Assembly: GCF_003026475.1 (NCBI RefSeq)
Contig: NZ_PYMC01000004.1
Location: forward strand, 1 to 64,000
Reading direction: 5' to 3'
DNA: 64,000 bases
DNA from: Photobacterium lipolyticum
GTDB lineage: Bacteria > Pseudomonadota > Gammaproteobacteria > Enterobacterales > Vibrionaceae
The notes below the pieces were generated by a model, which saw only the letters and a program-made list of their open reading frames with translations, was not told where the DNA came from and did not search any database. A program made the position numbers and the translations under genes. Positions 9,564-18,553 of this stretch are shown piece after piece; positions within the stretch are counted from its first letter, which is position 1; each line of letters starts with the position of its first letter.

Positions 9564-11378
9564 CTAACGCCTTTTTTCTGGCAGCTTCCGGGCTTTTTCT
9601 TGATCAATCCACCAGGTATCCTGCCCGAGTTGATACTTGGGCCTGATCGCCGGGCGAGAGAACTTATCCCAGCTTGCAACCCTGAACTTACTAATATGCC
9701 ACTGGGGAATGACAAAGAAGTTCCATTGCAGCACCCGATCCAAAGCCCGGCCATACGCCAGCAACGCATTCGGATTTTGCTGGTTGTCGGCAATTTTTTC
9801 GGTCAGGTAATCAATCGCCGGATCCCGCACACCGGCAGTGTTATAAGTACTGTCGATAAATTTGCTATTCCAGGCAATTAACAGGTTTGGGCTGGGGTAT
9901 GGATTGGCACCATATCCGGCAGAGACCATATCAAAGTCACGATCGCGCACCCGCTTAATATATTGCGTGGTATCCACCGTGCGGATTTTCATTTCGATCC
10001 CCATCTGCTTCAGGTTTTTCTGTACCGGGATGGCCAGACGTTCCGTACTCGGACTATAGATCAGCAGCTCAAATATAAACGGTTCGCCGCTCTTCACATT
10101 GACCATCACCTTATCTTTAAGCTCCCATCCGGCCTCTTTAAGCAGTGGCAGTGCTTTGCGGATCTGGGCCCGAATACGTCCAGAACCATCGGTCACTGGC
10201 GGCTGATAAAAATGGGTAAAGACACGCGGCGGGATCTTGTCTTTAATCGGCTCCAGCACCGCCAGTTCAGCTTCTGATGGTAGCCCTTTCGCTTCATAGT
10301 CGGTGTTCTGAAAAAAACTACGCGTACGCTGGTACTGATCATAGAACAAGGTTTTATTCATCCATTGAAAATCCAGGGCGTAGTTCAATGCCTCGCGTAC
10401 CCTTGAATCACTAAAAAATGGACTGTCGGTATTGAAAACAAAAGCCTGCATCGCCTGGGGGATCTGATGGGGGATCTCTTCTTTACGAATAAAACCTTTG
10501 TCGAAATTTGGCCCTTCATACATGGTCGCCCAAAACTTCGCTACGTTTTCCTCTCGAACATCATATTCACCGGCTTTAAAAGCTTCCAGTGTGACCGTTT
10601 CATCACGGTAATAATCATAGCGAATGGTATCGAAGTTATTACGGCCAATATTCACGGGCAAACTCGCGGCCCAGTAGTCCTTCATCCGTGCATACGTCAC
10701 ACTTTGGCCCGGTTTGTAATCGACCACTTTATAACTGCTGCTACCCAACGGCGGTTCATTCAGCGGTTCACCCAGATCTTTGTCTTTCCAGTAATGGGCA
10801 GGCAACACGGTCAGATTCTGTACCAGAGAAAGTAATACTTCGCGGTTCGGCTTTGCCATCTCGACCCGAGCAGTACCAGCGGATACTGTTGTCACCGATT
10901 TCACATCTTTATAGTAAACCTTGTATTGTGGCACCCCTTGCGTCATAAACTTGCTGAAAGAAAATGCTACATCCTCTGCGGTGATAGGATGCCCATCATG
11001 AAAACGCGCCTTCGGATTGATATCAACTTCCATCCAGGAGTAATCATCTGAATAACGGACCTTTTCCGCAATCAGCGGATAATAACTGTCAATTTCGTCA
11101 GCCGCCGCAACAAACAAGGTGTCGTACATTGCTTCTGCACGTGCGGCAGAAACACCGCGGGTCGCGTAACGGTTAAAATTATCGTAAGTGCCAACTTGAG
11201 CGTAAGTCACAGTGCCCCCTTTAGGAGCCTCAGGATTCACATAGTCAAAATAGGGGAAATTACTGGGGTATTTTGCCTCACCAAATCCAACAAGGTGAGT
11301 AGATTCAATCACTTCAGAAGCAGCAAGCTGAACGCTTGTTAACATAAAACAAAGTACGAGTGCCCAATTCCTTCGCAT
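9564..11378 (-). CDS. yejA: Periplasmic peptide-binding protein YejA
   Basis: A 604-residue solute-binding protein (SBP family 5) that delivers oligopeptides to YejBEF. A signal peptide occupies the first 21 residues or so (MRRNWALVLCFMLTSVQLAA). It is followed by GFGEAKYPSNFPYFDYVNPEAPKGGTVTY, typical of YejA, and RFHDGHPITAEDVAFSF, the SBP5 signature region. The start at 11378 was chosen because GGGAG sits six bases upstream; an upstream in-frame start at 11408 would bury the signal peptide. First gene of the operon, separated from yejB by 86 bp. Confidence 0.94.
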   Translation of the reverse strand: MRRNWALVLCFMLTSVQLAASEVIESTHLVGFGEAKYPSNFPYFDYVNPEAPKGGTVTYAQVGTYDNFNRYATRGVSAARAEAMYDTLFVAAADEIDSYYPLIAEKVRYSDDYSWMEVDINPKARFHDGHPITAEDVAFSFSKFMTQGVPQYKVYYKDVKSVTTVSAGTARVEMAKPNREVLLSLVQNLTVLPAHYWKDKDLGEPLNEPPLGSSSYKVVDYKPGQSVTYARMKDYWAASLPVNIGRNNFDTIRYDYYRDETVTLEAFKAGEYDVREENVAKFWATMYEGPNFDKGFIRKEEIPHQIPQAMQAFVFNTDSPFFSDSRVREALNYALDFQWMNKTLFYDQYQRTRSFFQNTDYEAKGLPSEAELAVLEPIKDKIPPRVFTHFYQPPVTDGSGRIRAQIRKALPLLKEAGWELKDKVMVNVKSGEPFIFELLIYSPSTERLAIPVQKNLKQMGIEMKIRTVDTTQYIKRVRDRDFDMVSAGYGANPYPSPNLLIAWNSKFIDSTYNTAGVRDPAIDYLTEKIADNQQNPNALLAYGRALDRVLQWNFFVIPQWHISKFRVASWDKFSRPAIRPKYQLGQDTWWIDQEKARKLPEKRR

Positions 11379-11703
11379 AACCATCTCCCGATCCTTTTTA
11401 TCCACCAACCCTGCAAATCAAATTCTTTTTACTTTTCATTATTCTACGATAGGACAGTAATCGTGATTCGACAAACGCCAAATAAGAAAGGCCAGCCTCT
11501 TGATAACAATTCATGCTCAAGAAATTTCATCCGCAAAATTGCTGATATTTTGCTCTCTTCGGTTGCATTAAGTGAATAATTTACGTGACCACAGGCTCAT
11601 ATTTTGACTTTTCGTCAAAGCCGAAATATGTCCAATCGATTGAGCATGCTAATATTTCCCGCTTTGTTATCCACAGGGATAATGTCGTAACAGGTCAACA
11701 GAC
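11379..11703. other. Divergent intergenic region, yejA / GGDEF sensor
   Basis: A 325 bp gap with AT-rich stretches that must contain the yejA promoter and that of the rightward sensor gene. I recognise no operator or structured element in it. Confidence 0.3.
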
Positions 11704-14592
11704 ATGCTGCAAAATTCTTCGTTAACCAAACTCATCAACACTTTTTTAGTGATCGGACTATGTTTGGGAGGAATATCTTCTTCACTCGCTTCCCTGCAGG
11801 ATGAATACCTTGTCGAAACGTGGACCAGCCGAGACGGCCTGCCACACAACAGCATTAATGCAATAAGCCAAACACAAGATGGCTATCTGTGGTTTGCAAC
11901 CTGGGAAGGTATTGCCCGCTTCAATGGCCGGGAATTTAAACTCTTTACCAGAGGCCAAGAAAGCGCACTGATCGATTCAGGTGTTCAAGCACTTTATACT
12001 GATCCTGATGGTGGGTTGCTCGCAGGTGATGCCCGAGGTGGCCTGATTTACAGAAAACCTTACAACTGGCAAGCCCTCCCGCCAGTCAAAAACCTTGTTA
12101 ACGCCGTTTTGCGCCAATCTGACGGCGGTATCTGGATCGGCTTACGGGGAGAAGGCCTTATTTTTCGTGCTCACGACCACGCTGAAAACCAGTTAATTTT
12201 ACCGGCACTAAGCGTGTACAATCTTTCGTTACGGCAAAATGGTGGTTTACTGGCATCAACGAGCCAGGGGCTGTACCTCATTTCGTCCGACAAGATTGAA
12301 AATGTCAGCCAATCAAATGGGCTAAAGAACACCCCTGTTTATTCAGCCGTAGAAGATGCACAGGGGCGTATTATCTTTGGGGGAGAAACCGGAGCCTGGC
12401 GCTATCAAGACGGTCGACTTTCTCGTATTCATGACAAATTAAATAACATTTTCGTTTCTAATATTCTAATTGATAGCCAGGGCAATTACTGGTTTGGCAC
12501 CTTTAGCCAGGGCATTTATCGTTTTTCCGCTAACAACGTCTCTTCGTTAACTGAGCTCAATGGCGTACCCCATAACCAGATCTTATCACTCTATCAGGAT
12601 CGTGAAAGTTCGATCTGGGTGGGTACTCACACCGGACTCATCCGCTTGCGTCAGACACCTTTTAGCACATGGGATAAATCAAGGGGACTGGCTGGCGATT
12701 ATATCCGAACCGTCCTCGCTTTGGATTCCGGTGAAATCATCGTGGGAAGCAGCCGCGGATTGAGTGTCATTCAAAACGGACAACCCCGTAATTATTCCGC
12801 TGCAACTTCAGACCATTTGGCACCTGAAACACTCTCGGTAATGAGCTTAGCTCTGCGGCAAAATGGCGGAGTATGGGTGGGTTCCTATAATCATGGCCTG
12901 TTTAGCTTCGACAACCAAATGCTGAAGCATGTTGAACTCCAAGGGTTACCCGCCAACGTAATTCGTGCCATTGTTGAAGACAACCAGGGGCAATTGTGGG
13001 TTGGTACAACAGCCGGGCTGGTCAGATATTCTAGCGATGGTACACACCAACTGTTTACGACAAAAGATGGCCTCCCTGATAATTTCATCATGGCACTAAC
13101 ATTAGATGAACAAGGGCAATTGTGGATTGGAACAGGGCTTGGTGTCGGAATAATTAATCAAAACCTGGTCCGAAATCTGAACCTGCAACCACTGGAGAAA
13201 GCCGAATACGTATTCGGATTTCATGCCCAAAAAGAGTATATGTGGATGACCACCGATCGGGGACTTATCCGTTACCGCTTTTCAGATCAAACACTAAGCA
13301 TTATTGGACAGAAAAATGGTCTTCCGATTGATAAGTTATTTCAAGTTATCCCTGATCGACATGGCTATCTTTGGCTCACCTCTAATCGCGGTATCTTGCG
13401 GATTTCGGCAGATGAAGCCAATGCCGTCGCCGATGGAACGCGACGTCGCATCCATTTCGATCATTATAATGAGCGAGACGGAATGGCAACGGCCCAACTT
13501 AATGGCGGTTCGAACCCTACAGCTGCCATCGATGCTTCAGGTCAGTTATGGTTTGCGACAGCCAAAGGCGTTGCATCCACTCACCCGCAACGTTTCAAAC
13601 AACTCGTGTCGCCAAAGTTTCCGACAGTCATAGAACGAGTACGCAGTGATCAGACATGGCTGAACTTAACGGATGAACAACCCTCTGTTTTACCCGCAGG
13701 AAGCCAGCGAATGACATTTGATTTCGTGGGGCTTGGTTATATTTCATCTCAGCACATCCGCTACCGCACCAAGCTAGAGGGGCTCGATTCACAATGGATT
13801 GAACGAGGTTCACAAGGGTTCGCCGAGTATACAAACCTTGCACCTGGGCATTATCGCTTTGTTGTTAACGCGTATTACCCTTACCACCCGAATGAAGTAA
13901 ACCAAGCTAGCTTTTCTTTTCGTATTATTCCCCACTGGTGGCAAAGAAAGAATATCCAGCTTGGACTCGCCTTATTGGTCATCTTCTCTTTTGCCTTGTT
14001 CGTCTGGTGGAGGCTACGCCTTCTCAGACAGTCTGAATTAAGACTAAAATATGAGGTTGCGCAAAAAACCCAAGCCCTACAAGTGCAAGCCTCTGCTTTT
14101 GAAAAACAGGCAAGGGAAGATCAATTAACCGGTTTGCATAATCGTCGCGCATTTGATGAATGGATTGACCAAGTCATTTCAACATCTAGGCCAAATACGG
14201 CGCTATCGATCGTGATGTTAGATATCGATCACTTTAAGAAAATCAATGATACCTACACCCACCTGGCTGGTGACCAAGTTTTACGAACTGTTGGTAAGAA
14301 ACTTGGGCAGTTCAGTCAAAATGACTGTTTTATTGCCCGTTGGGGAGGGGAAGAGTTCGTAATGGGTATTGTTGGCTGGCAGCCACATGAAGTGCGCGCT
14401 TTATGTGAAAAAATCAACTTATTAGTTAAAGAGCAAGACTACAGCCGAATTGCAGTGGATCTAGCGGTCACTATAAGTATCGGGATCGTAAATGCCGATA
14501 CTTCGCACGATTTTGCAGAGCTGCTTTGCTGTGCCGATAAGGCATTGTTTAAGGTTAAAAAATCAGGGCGCGATGGTGTTTTTGTTCATTAG
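11704..14592 (+). CDS. Two-component-regulator-propeller diguanylate cyclase
   Basis: A 962-residue transmembrane sensor predicted to make c-di-GMP. Order: signal peptide (about 1-30); periplasmic beta-propellers built from Reg_prop repeats (recurring G-YLWFAT / G-IWVGTHTGL / G-LWIGTGLG) to about residue 640; a Y_Y_Y domain (YRTKLEGLDSQWIERG, about 680-740); one TM (about 757-777); a short coiled coil; and a C-terminal GGDEF domain with DQLTGLHNRRAF and the active-site GGEEF at 881-885. No RxxD inhibitory site is visible upstream of GGEEF (the residues are SQNDCFIARW), so product inhibition may be lost. It stands alone as a one-gene unit. The ligand is unknown. Confidence 0.9.
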   Translation: MLQNSSLTKLINTFLVIGLCLGGISSSLASLQDEYLVETWTSRDGLPHNSINAISQTQDGYLWFATWEGIARFNGREFKLFTRGQESALIDSGVQALYTDPDGGLLAGDARGGLIYRKPYNWQALPPVKNLVNAVLRQSDGGIWIGLRGEGLIFRAHDHAENQLILPALSVYNLSLRQNGGLLASTSQGLYLISSDKIENVSQSNGLKNTPVYSAVEDAQGRIIFGGETGAWRYQDGRLSRIHDKLNNIFVSNILIDSQGNYWFGTFSQGIYRFSANNVSSLTELNGVPHNQILSLYQDRESSIWVGTHTGLIRLRQTPFSTWDKSRGLAGDYIRTVLALDSGEIIVGSSRGLSVIQNGQPRNYSAATSDHLAPETLSVMSLALRQNGGVWVGSYNHGLFSFDNQMLKHVELQGLPANVIRAIVEDNQGQLWVGTTAGLVRYSSDGTHQLFTTKDGLPDNFIMALTLDEQGQLWIGTGLGVGIINQNLVRNLNLQPLEKAEYVFGFHAQKEYMWMTTDRGLIRYRFSDQTLSIIGQKNGLPIDKLFQVIPDRHGYLWLTSNRGILRISADEANAVADGTRRRIHFDHYNERDGMATAQLNGGSNPTAAIDASGQLWFATAKGVASTHPQRFKQLVSPKFPTVIERVRSDQTWLNLTDEQPSVLPAGSQRMTFDFVGLGYISSQHIRYRTKLEGLDSQWIERGSQGFAEYTNLAPGHYRFVVNAYYPYHPNEVNQASFSFRIIPHWWQRKNIQLGLALLVIFSFALFVWWRLRLLRQSELRLKYEVAQKTQALQVQASAFEKQAREDQLTGLHNRRAFDEWIDQVISTSRPNTALSIVMLDIDHFKKINDTYTHLAGDQVLRTVGKKLGQFSQNDCFIARWGGEEFVMGIVGWQPHEVRALCEKINLLVKEQDYSRIAVDLAVTISIGIVNADTSHDFAELLCCADKALFKVKKSGRDGVFVH

Positions 14593-14914
14593 TCTAACGG
14601 GGATATACTATGGTGACGCAAAAGCCATAGGTTATGGCGTCCTCTGAAGCTTGTCTTCTATCTCAACATCAGGGAAACAGCAACAACCAAACACTTGCTA
14701 GAAACAGGCGTTACCGTTACCATTCATCCCAATTCTGGTAATGAGCAAAATGCAGCGCCACTATACTGTCATTAAGTGGATACTGAGCTTCATTCCCCCT
14801 CGTTTGTAAAAGCCTGCCCACAACGCAGGCTTTTTCTATTAACACCTTACTTCAGTGGTCTCGCTCGCTTTTCGTTAAGCGTTTAGATCCATTTAAGGTA
14901 CACAGGAACTCGTC
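14593..14914. other. Intergenic stretch with no recognisable gene
   Basis: A 322 bp gap. A short open stretch ending at a TAA near 14776 (frame reading ETGVTVTIHPNSGNEQ) could be a decayed gene end, but I cannot assign it. The only clear element is the hairpin listed separately at 14808-14835. Confidence 0.3.
14808..14835 (+). terminator. Rho-independent terminator
   Basis: 10 bp stem AAAAGCCTGC / GCAGGCTTTT with a 7-base loop, running into a T tract. It lies 216 bp after the GGDEF gene and is probably its terminator. Confidence 0.75.
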
Positions 14915-15250
14915 ATGTCTAAATTTTTCTTCAAAGGTCGTATCGAGAAGAAGCCAAAACACTCAAGCTATGGCTACAACACCAACCGTACTGCTAAGCC
15001 TGGTTCTGAAGACTTTCCGTTATCTCTGACCGTTGCTAGTGAAGAGCGAAAAGCTGAAGTTGAAGTGATTCTGGAAGAGAACACCATTTTTGCGAACATC
15101 GAAGTCAATGCTGATGTGGAAGAGAACATTGTCGATCTGGAGGCGCTTTTGAATAAACCCAAAACGACGACGTTTGATAAAACACCAAACCGCAACGATC
15201 CTTGCTCTTGTGGCAGCGGCAAGAAATTCAAGAAGTGTTGCGGTAAATAA
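14915..15250 (+). CDS. SWIM/SEC-C metal-binding motif protein, PBPRA1643 family
   Basis: A 111-residue protein ending in a SEC-C zinc motif (NRNDPCSCGSGKKFKKCCGK), the same motif found at the C terminus of SecA. The rest is a short basic N terminus (MSKFFFKGRIEKKPKHSSYGYNTN) and an acidic middle. This architecture matches a small family named after a Photobacterium profundum locus (PBPRA1643). Its function is unknown; the zinc motif suggests protein or ribosome contact. It is a single-gene unit followed by a hairpin. Confidence 0.85.
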   Translation: MSKFFFKGRIEKKPKHSSYGYNTNRTAKPGSEDFPLSLTVASEERKAEVEVILEENTIFANIEVNADVEENIVDLEALLNKPKTTTFDKTPNRNDPCSCGSGKKFKKCCGK

Positions 15251-15281
15251 TAATACCCGTTACTTATTTAGCTGAATACCG

Positions 15282-15335
15282 CCTGAGTACCTCTTCATAA
15301 TGGTTTTACTGTGTGACGAGGTACTCGCAGGTTTT
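15282..15335 (+). terminator. Hairpin after the SEC-C gene
   Basis: Inverted repeat GAGTACCTC (15285-15293) / GAGGTACTC (15318-15326) followed shortly by GCAGGTTTTC. The loop is long, so this is a weak terminator candidate. Confidence 0.45.
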
Positions 15336-15740
15336 CACACTAATCATCTACATTTTGTTCAAGTATGATTAAACACACCTGTAACATTGCTTAATTTTCG
15401 CCTCTCTTTCCTTCACTTTCATTATCTCTTCTCGACCTCTATTTTCAGCTCTATCTCCCCTCGAACTTCTAGCTGGTAACTAAATAACACAACTGAGCAT
15501 AAAAATAGTAATACACAGATAAATTGGCTTAGGCTTTAACCCCCTCAAGGTTATGGTTTAAACCATTCTGGGCATTGCCAACAAAGAAGGGTTCATTATC
15601 AAGCGTACGTTGTACCTATGATTATGTACGGCATTGTAGCTGCAATCATGAGTACTCTGGTTTGATTGATACGTAGAAATAAAACGGAATTTTGAGTTAG
15701 TCCGTGAAGGTACTTATTTCAAGTTAACGTTTTAATCATA
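15336..15740. other. Long non-coding stretch
   Basis: About 400 bp without a supportable gene, including a pyrimidine-rich segment at roughly 15400-15470. CGGA...TCCG half-sites occur near 15684-15706. No promoter is clear. Confidence 0.3.
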
Positions 15741-15743
15741 AAG

Positions 15744-15782
15744 AAAAAGCGAGATGATCTTTTTCACATCATCTCGCTTTTT
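15744..15782. terminator. Perfect 15 bp hairpin with flanking A and T tracts
   Basis: AAAAAGCGAGATGAT (15744-15758) pairs perfectly with ATCATCTCGCTTTTT (15768-15782) across a 9-base loop. With A on one side and T on the other it can terminate transcription in both directions. No annotated gene ends here: the SEC-C gene ends 494 bp upstream. It may therefore terminate an unannotated small transcript. Confidence 0.7.
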
Positions 15783-15991
15783 TAGTGTGTGGCTTTGCGA
15801 CGAATCGCTTATCCAGTGTACGAGTTGCCAGAATATAACGCCCGCCTTTTGCTGTAATATTGTTAACCAGCTTGCAGGGTATTGTAAAATATTTAGTGGT
15901 CGGACTTTACATTCCATATTACGGTTAGTACTGTAAGATCTGTTCAAGATGTTATCCCAATAAGTCATTTACAATGCTTAGTGAGGTGTTT

Positions 15992-16213
15992 ATGGAAGAA
16001 CAAAGCTCATTATCCGATCGGCAAGTACTGCTGAATGAAATCAATGAAAATTACTTTGATTTACAAAGGATCAGGGATGCTCATCCTGCATTGGCAGAAC
16101 TTGACCCCCCAAAACATTTAGCACATTTAGAACGTGAAATTATTTCACGAATACACAATCTGAGCAGCGAACTCAAGGCACTGAATTTATTTTTGAATAG
16201 TTCAACATTTTGA
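15992..16213 (+). CDS. Small hypothetical protein
   Basis: A 73-residue predicted soluble alpha-helical protein (MEEQSSLSDRQVLLNEINEN...). I do not recognise the family. Start ATG 15992 is preceded by GTGAGGTG, a good ribosome site; an upstream in-frame ATG at 15974 lacks one. There is no Cys, no membrane segment and no signal peptide. It is flanked by long non-coding gaps, so it may be a monocistronic unit. Confidence 0.55.
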   Translation: MEEQSSLSDRQVLLNEINENYFDLQRIRDAHPALAELDPPKHLAHLEREIISRIHNLSSELKALNLFLNSSTF

Positions 16214-16380
16214 GCTTCACCACTAAAATCTCGACTAATCTGATCAGCCTCCCACTCAGTTAACTTAGCGTTTGGGAGCTCCTCTGGAAAATCACTCCTT
16301 CACAAAATACGCTTGAAAGGAACTACCATTCCTGCACGCATTTCGTTTGAATTGAATTCCCAGAGGAAGCTCTGAACCTC

Positions 16381-16408
16381 GCATCTTGAGGGGGTTTGGG
16401 TATATAAT
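16381..16408 (+). promoter_or_regulatory. Repeat-derived arm with -10 box before the SpoU gene
   Basis: GCATCTTGAGGGGGTTTGGGTATATAAT resembles one arm of the inverted-repeat element seen at 38908-39172 (CATCTTGAGG...GGGTATA). It contains a consensus -10 hexamer TATAAT (16403-16408), 34 bases before the methyltransferase start. No matching -35 hexamer is obvious. Co-option of the repeat end as a promoter is inferred. Confidence 0.4.
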
Positions 16409-16441
16409 CCCGCTTCAATTTTTTATCGAAGAAGTACAGTA

Positions 16442-16906
16442 ATGAGCAAAGGCTACTCTTGTGTGGGGCTATTTAACCCTAAAACTCCTGAAAACGTCGG
16501 TTCGGTAATGCGGGCTGCGGGCTGCTACGGTGTCAACACTGTATTCTATACCGGGACACGCTATGACATGGCTAAGCAGTTCTGTACCGATACAAAAGAT
16601 GTTCACCGCAGCATTCCGTTAATTGGTGTCGAAGAACTTAAAGACATCATCCCAATGGGTTGCACACCCGTTGCCGTTGATCTTATCGAAGGGGCGAAAC
16701 CACTTCCTGAATACAAGCACCCAGAGCGCGCGTTTTACATCTTCGGCCCTGAAGACGGCACACTGAAAAAAGAAATTACTGCGTTTTGTCGCGACACAAT
16801 TTACGTACCCACAAAAGGTTGCATGAACCTTGCGGCCGCCGTAAACGTCATTTTGTATGATCGCATGGCAAAAATCGAAAATGGTGTAGAGTTCTCAAAT
16901 CACTAG
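16442..16906 (+). CDS. SpoU/TrmH-family RNA 2'-O-methyltransferase
   Basis: A 154-residue minimal SPOUT methyltransferase that probably 2'-O-methylates tRNA or rRNA using SAM in a trefoil-knot fold. Motif 1 is LFNPKTPENVGSVMRAA (Asn/Arg), motif 2 FYIFGPEDGTL and motif 3 CMNLAAAVNVILYD; these form the SAM-binding knot. It is about the length of TrmL, but the sequence is not close enough for me to call the target nucleotide. It appears monocistronic and is followed by a copy of the 158 bp repeat. Confidence 0.85.
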   Translation: MSKGYSCVGLFNPKTPENVGSVMRAAGCYGVNTVFYTGTRYDMAKQFCTDTKDVHRSIPLIGVEELKDIIPMGCTPVAVDLIEGAKPLPEYKHPERAFYIFGPEDGTLKKEITAFCRDTIYVPTKGCMNLAAAVNVILYDRMAKIENGVEFSNH

Positions 16907-16925
16907 AAACTAGACTCTTTCACAT

Positions 16926-17083
16926 AAATTATGAATAGTTGAAACACCTAAACATGTCATCCCGGAATCGAGCAACGAGATATCCGGGATCCAGCTCTAA
17001 CAGCGTGCGCCTTAGATTCCGTAGAAGTTCGTGCCTCACTTTACGGAATGACGAAGGTGGTGACTGATCTCGTCAAAACTTCT
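16926..17083 (+). repeat. 158 bp interspersed repeat, copy 1
   Basis: Begins AAATTATGAATAGTTGAA, contains GTCATCCCGGAATCGAG...TATCCGGGATCCAG (first hairpin) and ATTCCGTAGAAGTTCGTGCC...TTTACGGAAT (second hairpin), and ends CTCGTCAAAACTTCT. Near-identical copies lie at 21061-21217 (inverted) and 33937-34095. All three are intergenic. It looks like a non-autonomous miniature element or structured REP-like repeat. Confidence 0.9.
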
Positions 17084-17095
17084 AGCTTTATCAAA

Positions 17096-17128
17096 AAATA
17101 CACACTGAATACAACAGTGTGTTTATTT
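17096..17128 (+). terminator. Hairpin ACACACTG / CAGTGTGT
   Basis: 8 bp stem with a 7-base loop followed by TTATTTATT. It may terminate the methyltransferase transcript beyond the repeat. Confidence 0.5.
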
Positions 17129-17435
17129 ATTCAACAATGCTGGCCGACGATTCAACCATCGTCCTCTCGACATCTCCGTGAGAACGAGGCGCAGTACATA
17201 CGGCACGCAATCAGCACAGGATGCTGTTTCACCTCTCTCCCATCGCAACATACATTCTTCCAACCAAGGCCCGACAATTTTAGCTCACAAGAGGCCTTGG
17301 CGTTTTATTGTATGAAAAACGTAAAATTCGAGTGCTACTGACAAAAAATTGTTTACAAAATAATGGACGCTGCAACCTCGCCATCGTAAGGCGTACCAGA
17401 AAGCTTTAGATAAATCAAGAAGAAAGGGGTGTTTC
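17129..17435 (+). promoter_or_regulatory. asnA upstream region with second hairpin and promoter candidate
   Basis: Contains a hairpin CCAAGGCC...GGCCTTGG (about 17260-17298) followed by CGTTTTATTG, and then CTGACA, 17 bases, TAATGG (about 17339-17367) as a plausible asnA promoter. A short ORF MLADDSTIVLSTSP precedes the hairpin. The arrangement could be a leader or a small RNA, but nothing links it to asparagine. An open frame at 17048-17341 spans the repeat and these hairpins and is not credible as a gene. Confidence 0.35.
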
Positions 17436-18443
17436 ATGAAACTGAATGTACCAGAAAATTACCAACCACTACTGGGACTACGCGATACGGAAATCGCAAT
17501 CAAAAAGCTTAAAGACTATTTCGAAGACGCCTTAGCTTACGAGCTGTATCTGACGCGGGTTTCTGCCCCACTGTTCGTCAAGCCAAACACCGGCCTGAAT
17601 GACAACCTTAATGGCACCGAGCGTCCGGTGGATTTTGATTTGTTGGACGACAATGGCGCCCGGGTAGAAGTCGTTCACTCGCTGGCAAAATGGAAGCGTA
17701 TGGCGCTGGGACGCTACGGTTTCCAAAAAGACGAAGGTCTGTACACGGATATGAATGCCATCCGCCGGGACGAAGAGTTCGACAATATTCACTCTATCTA
17801 CGTAGATCAGTGGGATTGGGAAAAAGTACTCGATAAGTCGATGCGTCATGAAGCCTACCTGCAGGCTACCGTAGAAAAAATCTACAACTCATTCCTTAAA
17901 ACCGAAAACTATGTCTATCAGGAATATCCCGTATTACAAAAACGTCTTCCATCAAAGGTGACATTTATTACCTCACAAGAGTTAGTGGAAAAATACCCAG
18001 ATTTGACGTCAAAAGAGCGGGAAAATGCCATCTGTAAAGAACATGGAGCAGTATTTATTCAAAATATCGGCCATACCTTGTCGAATGGTGAAAGACATGA
18101 TGGCCGGGCACCGGATTACGATGACTGGAACCTGAACGGTGACCTGTTGTTCTGGAACCCGCTACTGGACAGCGCACTGGAGCTTTCCTCTATGGGTATT
18201 CGTGTATGTGAAGAGAGTCTGGCAGAGCAATTGGCCATTTCCGGCTGTGAAGATCGCGCCTCGCTGCCGTTCCACAGCATGGTCTTAAACAAATCGCTGC
18301 CTTATACCATCGGCGGTGGGATCGGTCAGTCTCGCATTTGTATGTTCTTCCTGCAGAAAGCACACATTGGAGAAGTACAATCTTCTATCTGGCCTGATGA
18401 AATGATTGCCGAGTGTGAAGCCAACAAGATCGTCCTGTTATAA
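17436..18443 (+). CDS. asnA: Aspartate-ammonia ligase (asparagine synthetase A)
   Basis: A 335-residue cytoplasmic enzyme that makes asparagine from aspartate, ammonia and ATP; it is class II aaRS-like. It shows the AsnA hallmarks [45 protein letters not shown] and YVDQWDWEK near the N terminus, and ends [25 protein letters not shown]. Length is near the 330 residues of E. coli AsnA. The ribosome site GAAAGGGG lies 7-10 bases before ATG. AsnC, its usual activator, is not in this window. Confidence 0.97.
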   Translation: MKLNVPENYQPLLGLRDTEIAIKKLKDYFEDALAYELYLTRVSAPLFVKPNTGLNDNLNGTERPVDFDLLDDNGARVEVVHSLAKWKRMALGRYGFQKDEGLYTDMNAIRRDEEFDNIHSIYVDQWDWEKVLDKSMRHEAYLQATVEKIYNSFLKTENYVYQEYPVLQKRLPSKVTFITSQELVEKYPDLTSKERENAICKEHGAVFIQNIGHTLSNGERHDGRAPDYDDWNLNGDLLFWNPLLDSALELSSMGIRVCEESLAEQLAISGCEDRASLPFHSMVLNKSLPYTIGGGIGQSRICMFFLQKAHIGEVQSSIWPDEMIAECEANKIVLL

Positions 18444-18553
18444 CATCGATCACGTAAATAATGCTGCTATGGTCTGGTTAACACACCTTAATTACTGTTG
18501 CCAGACCAGAAATCATTGGGGGTCAGGTAATGCTTTTCTCTTGGCAACAAACT

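Noticed and set aside
14690..14776. Short open stretch reading like a gene end
   Set aside because: Too short and unassignable; no start or ribosome site. Left as non-coding.
17048..17341. 97-codon frame between the methyltransferase and asnA
   Set aside because: It begins within the 158 bp repeat and crosses two hairpins; no ribosome site and no recognisable sequence.
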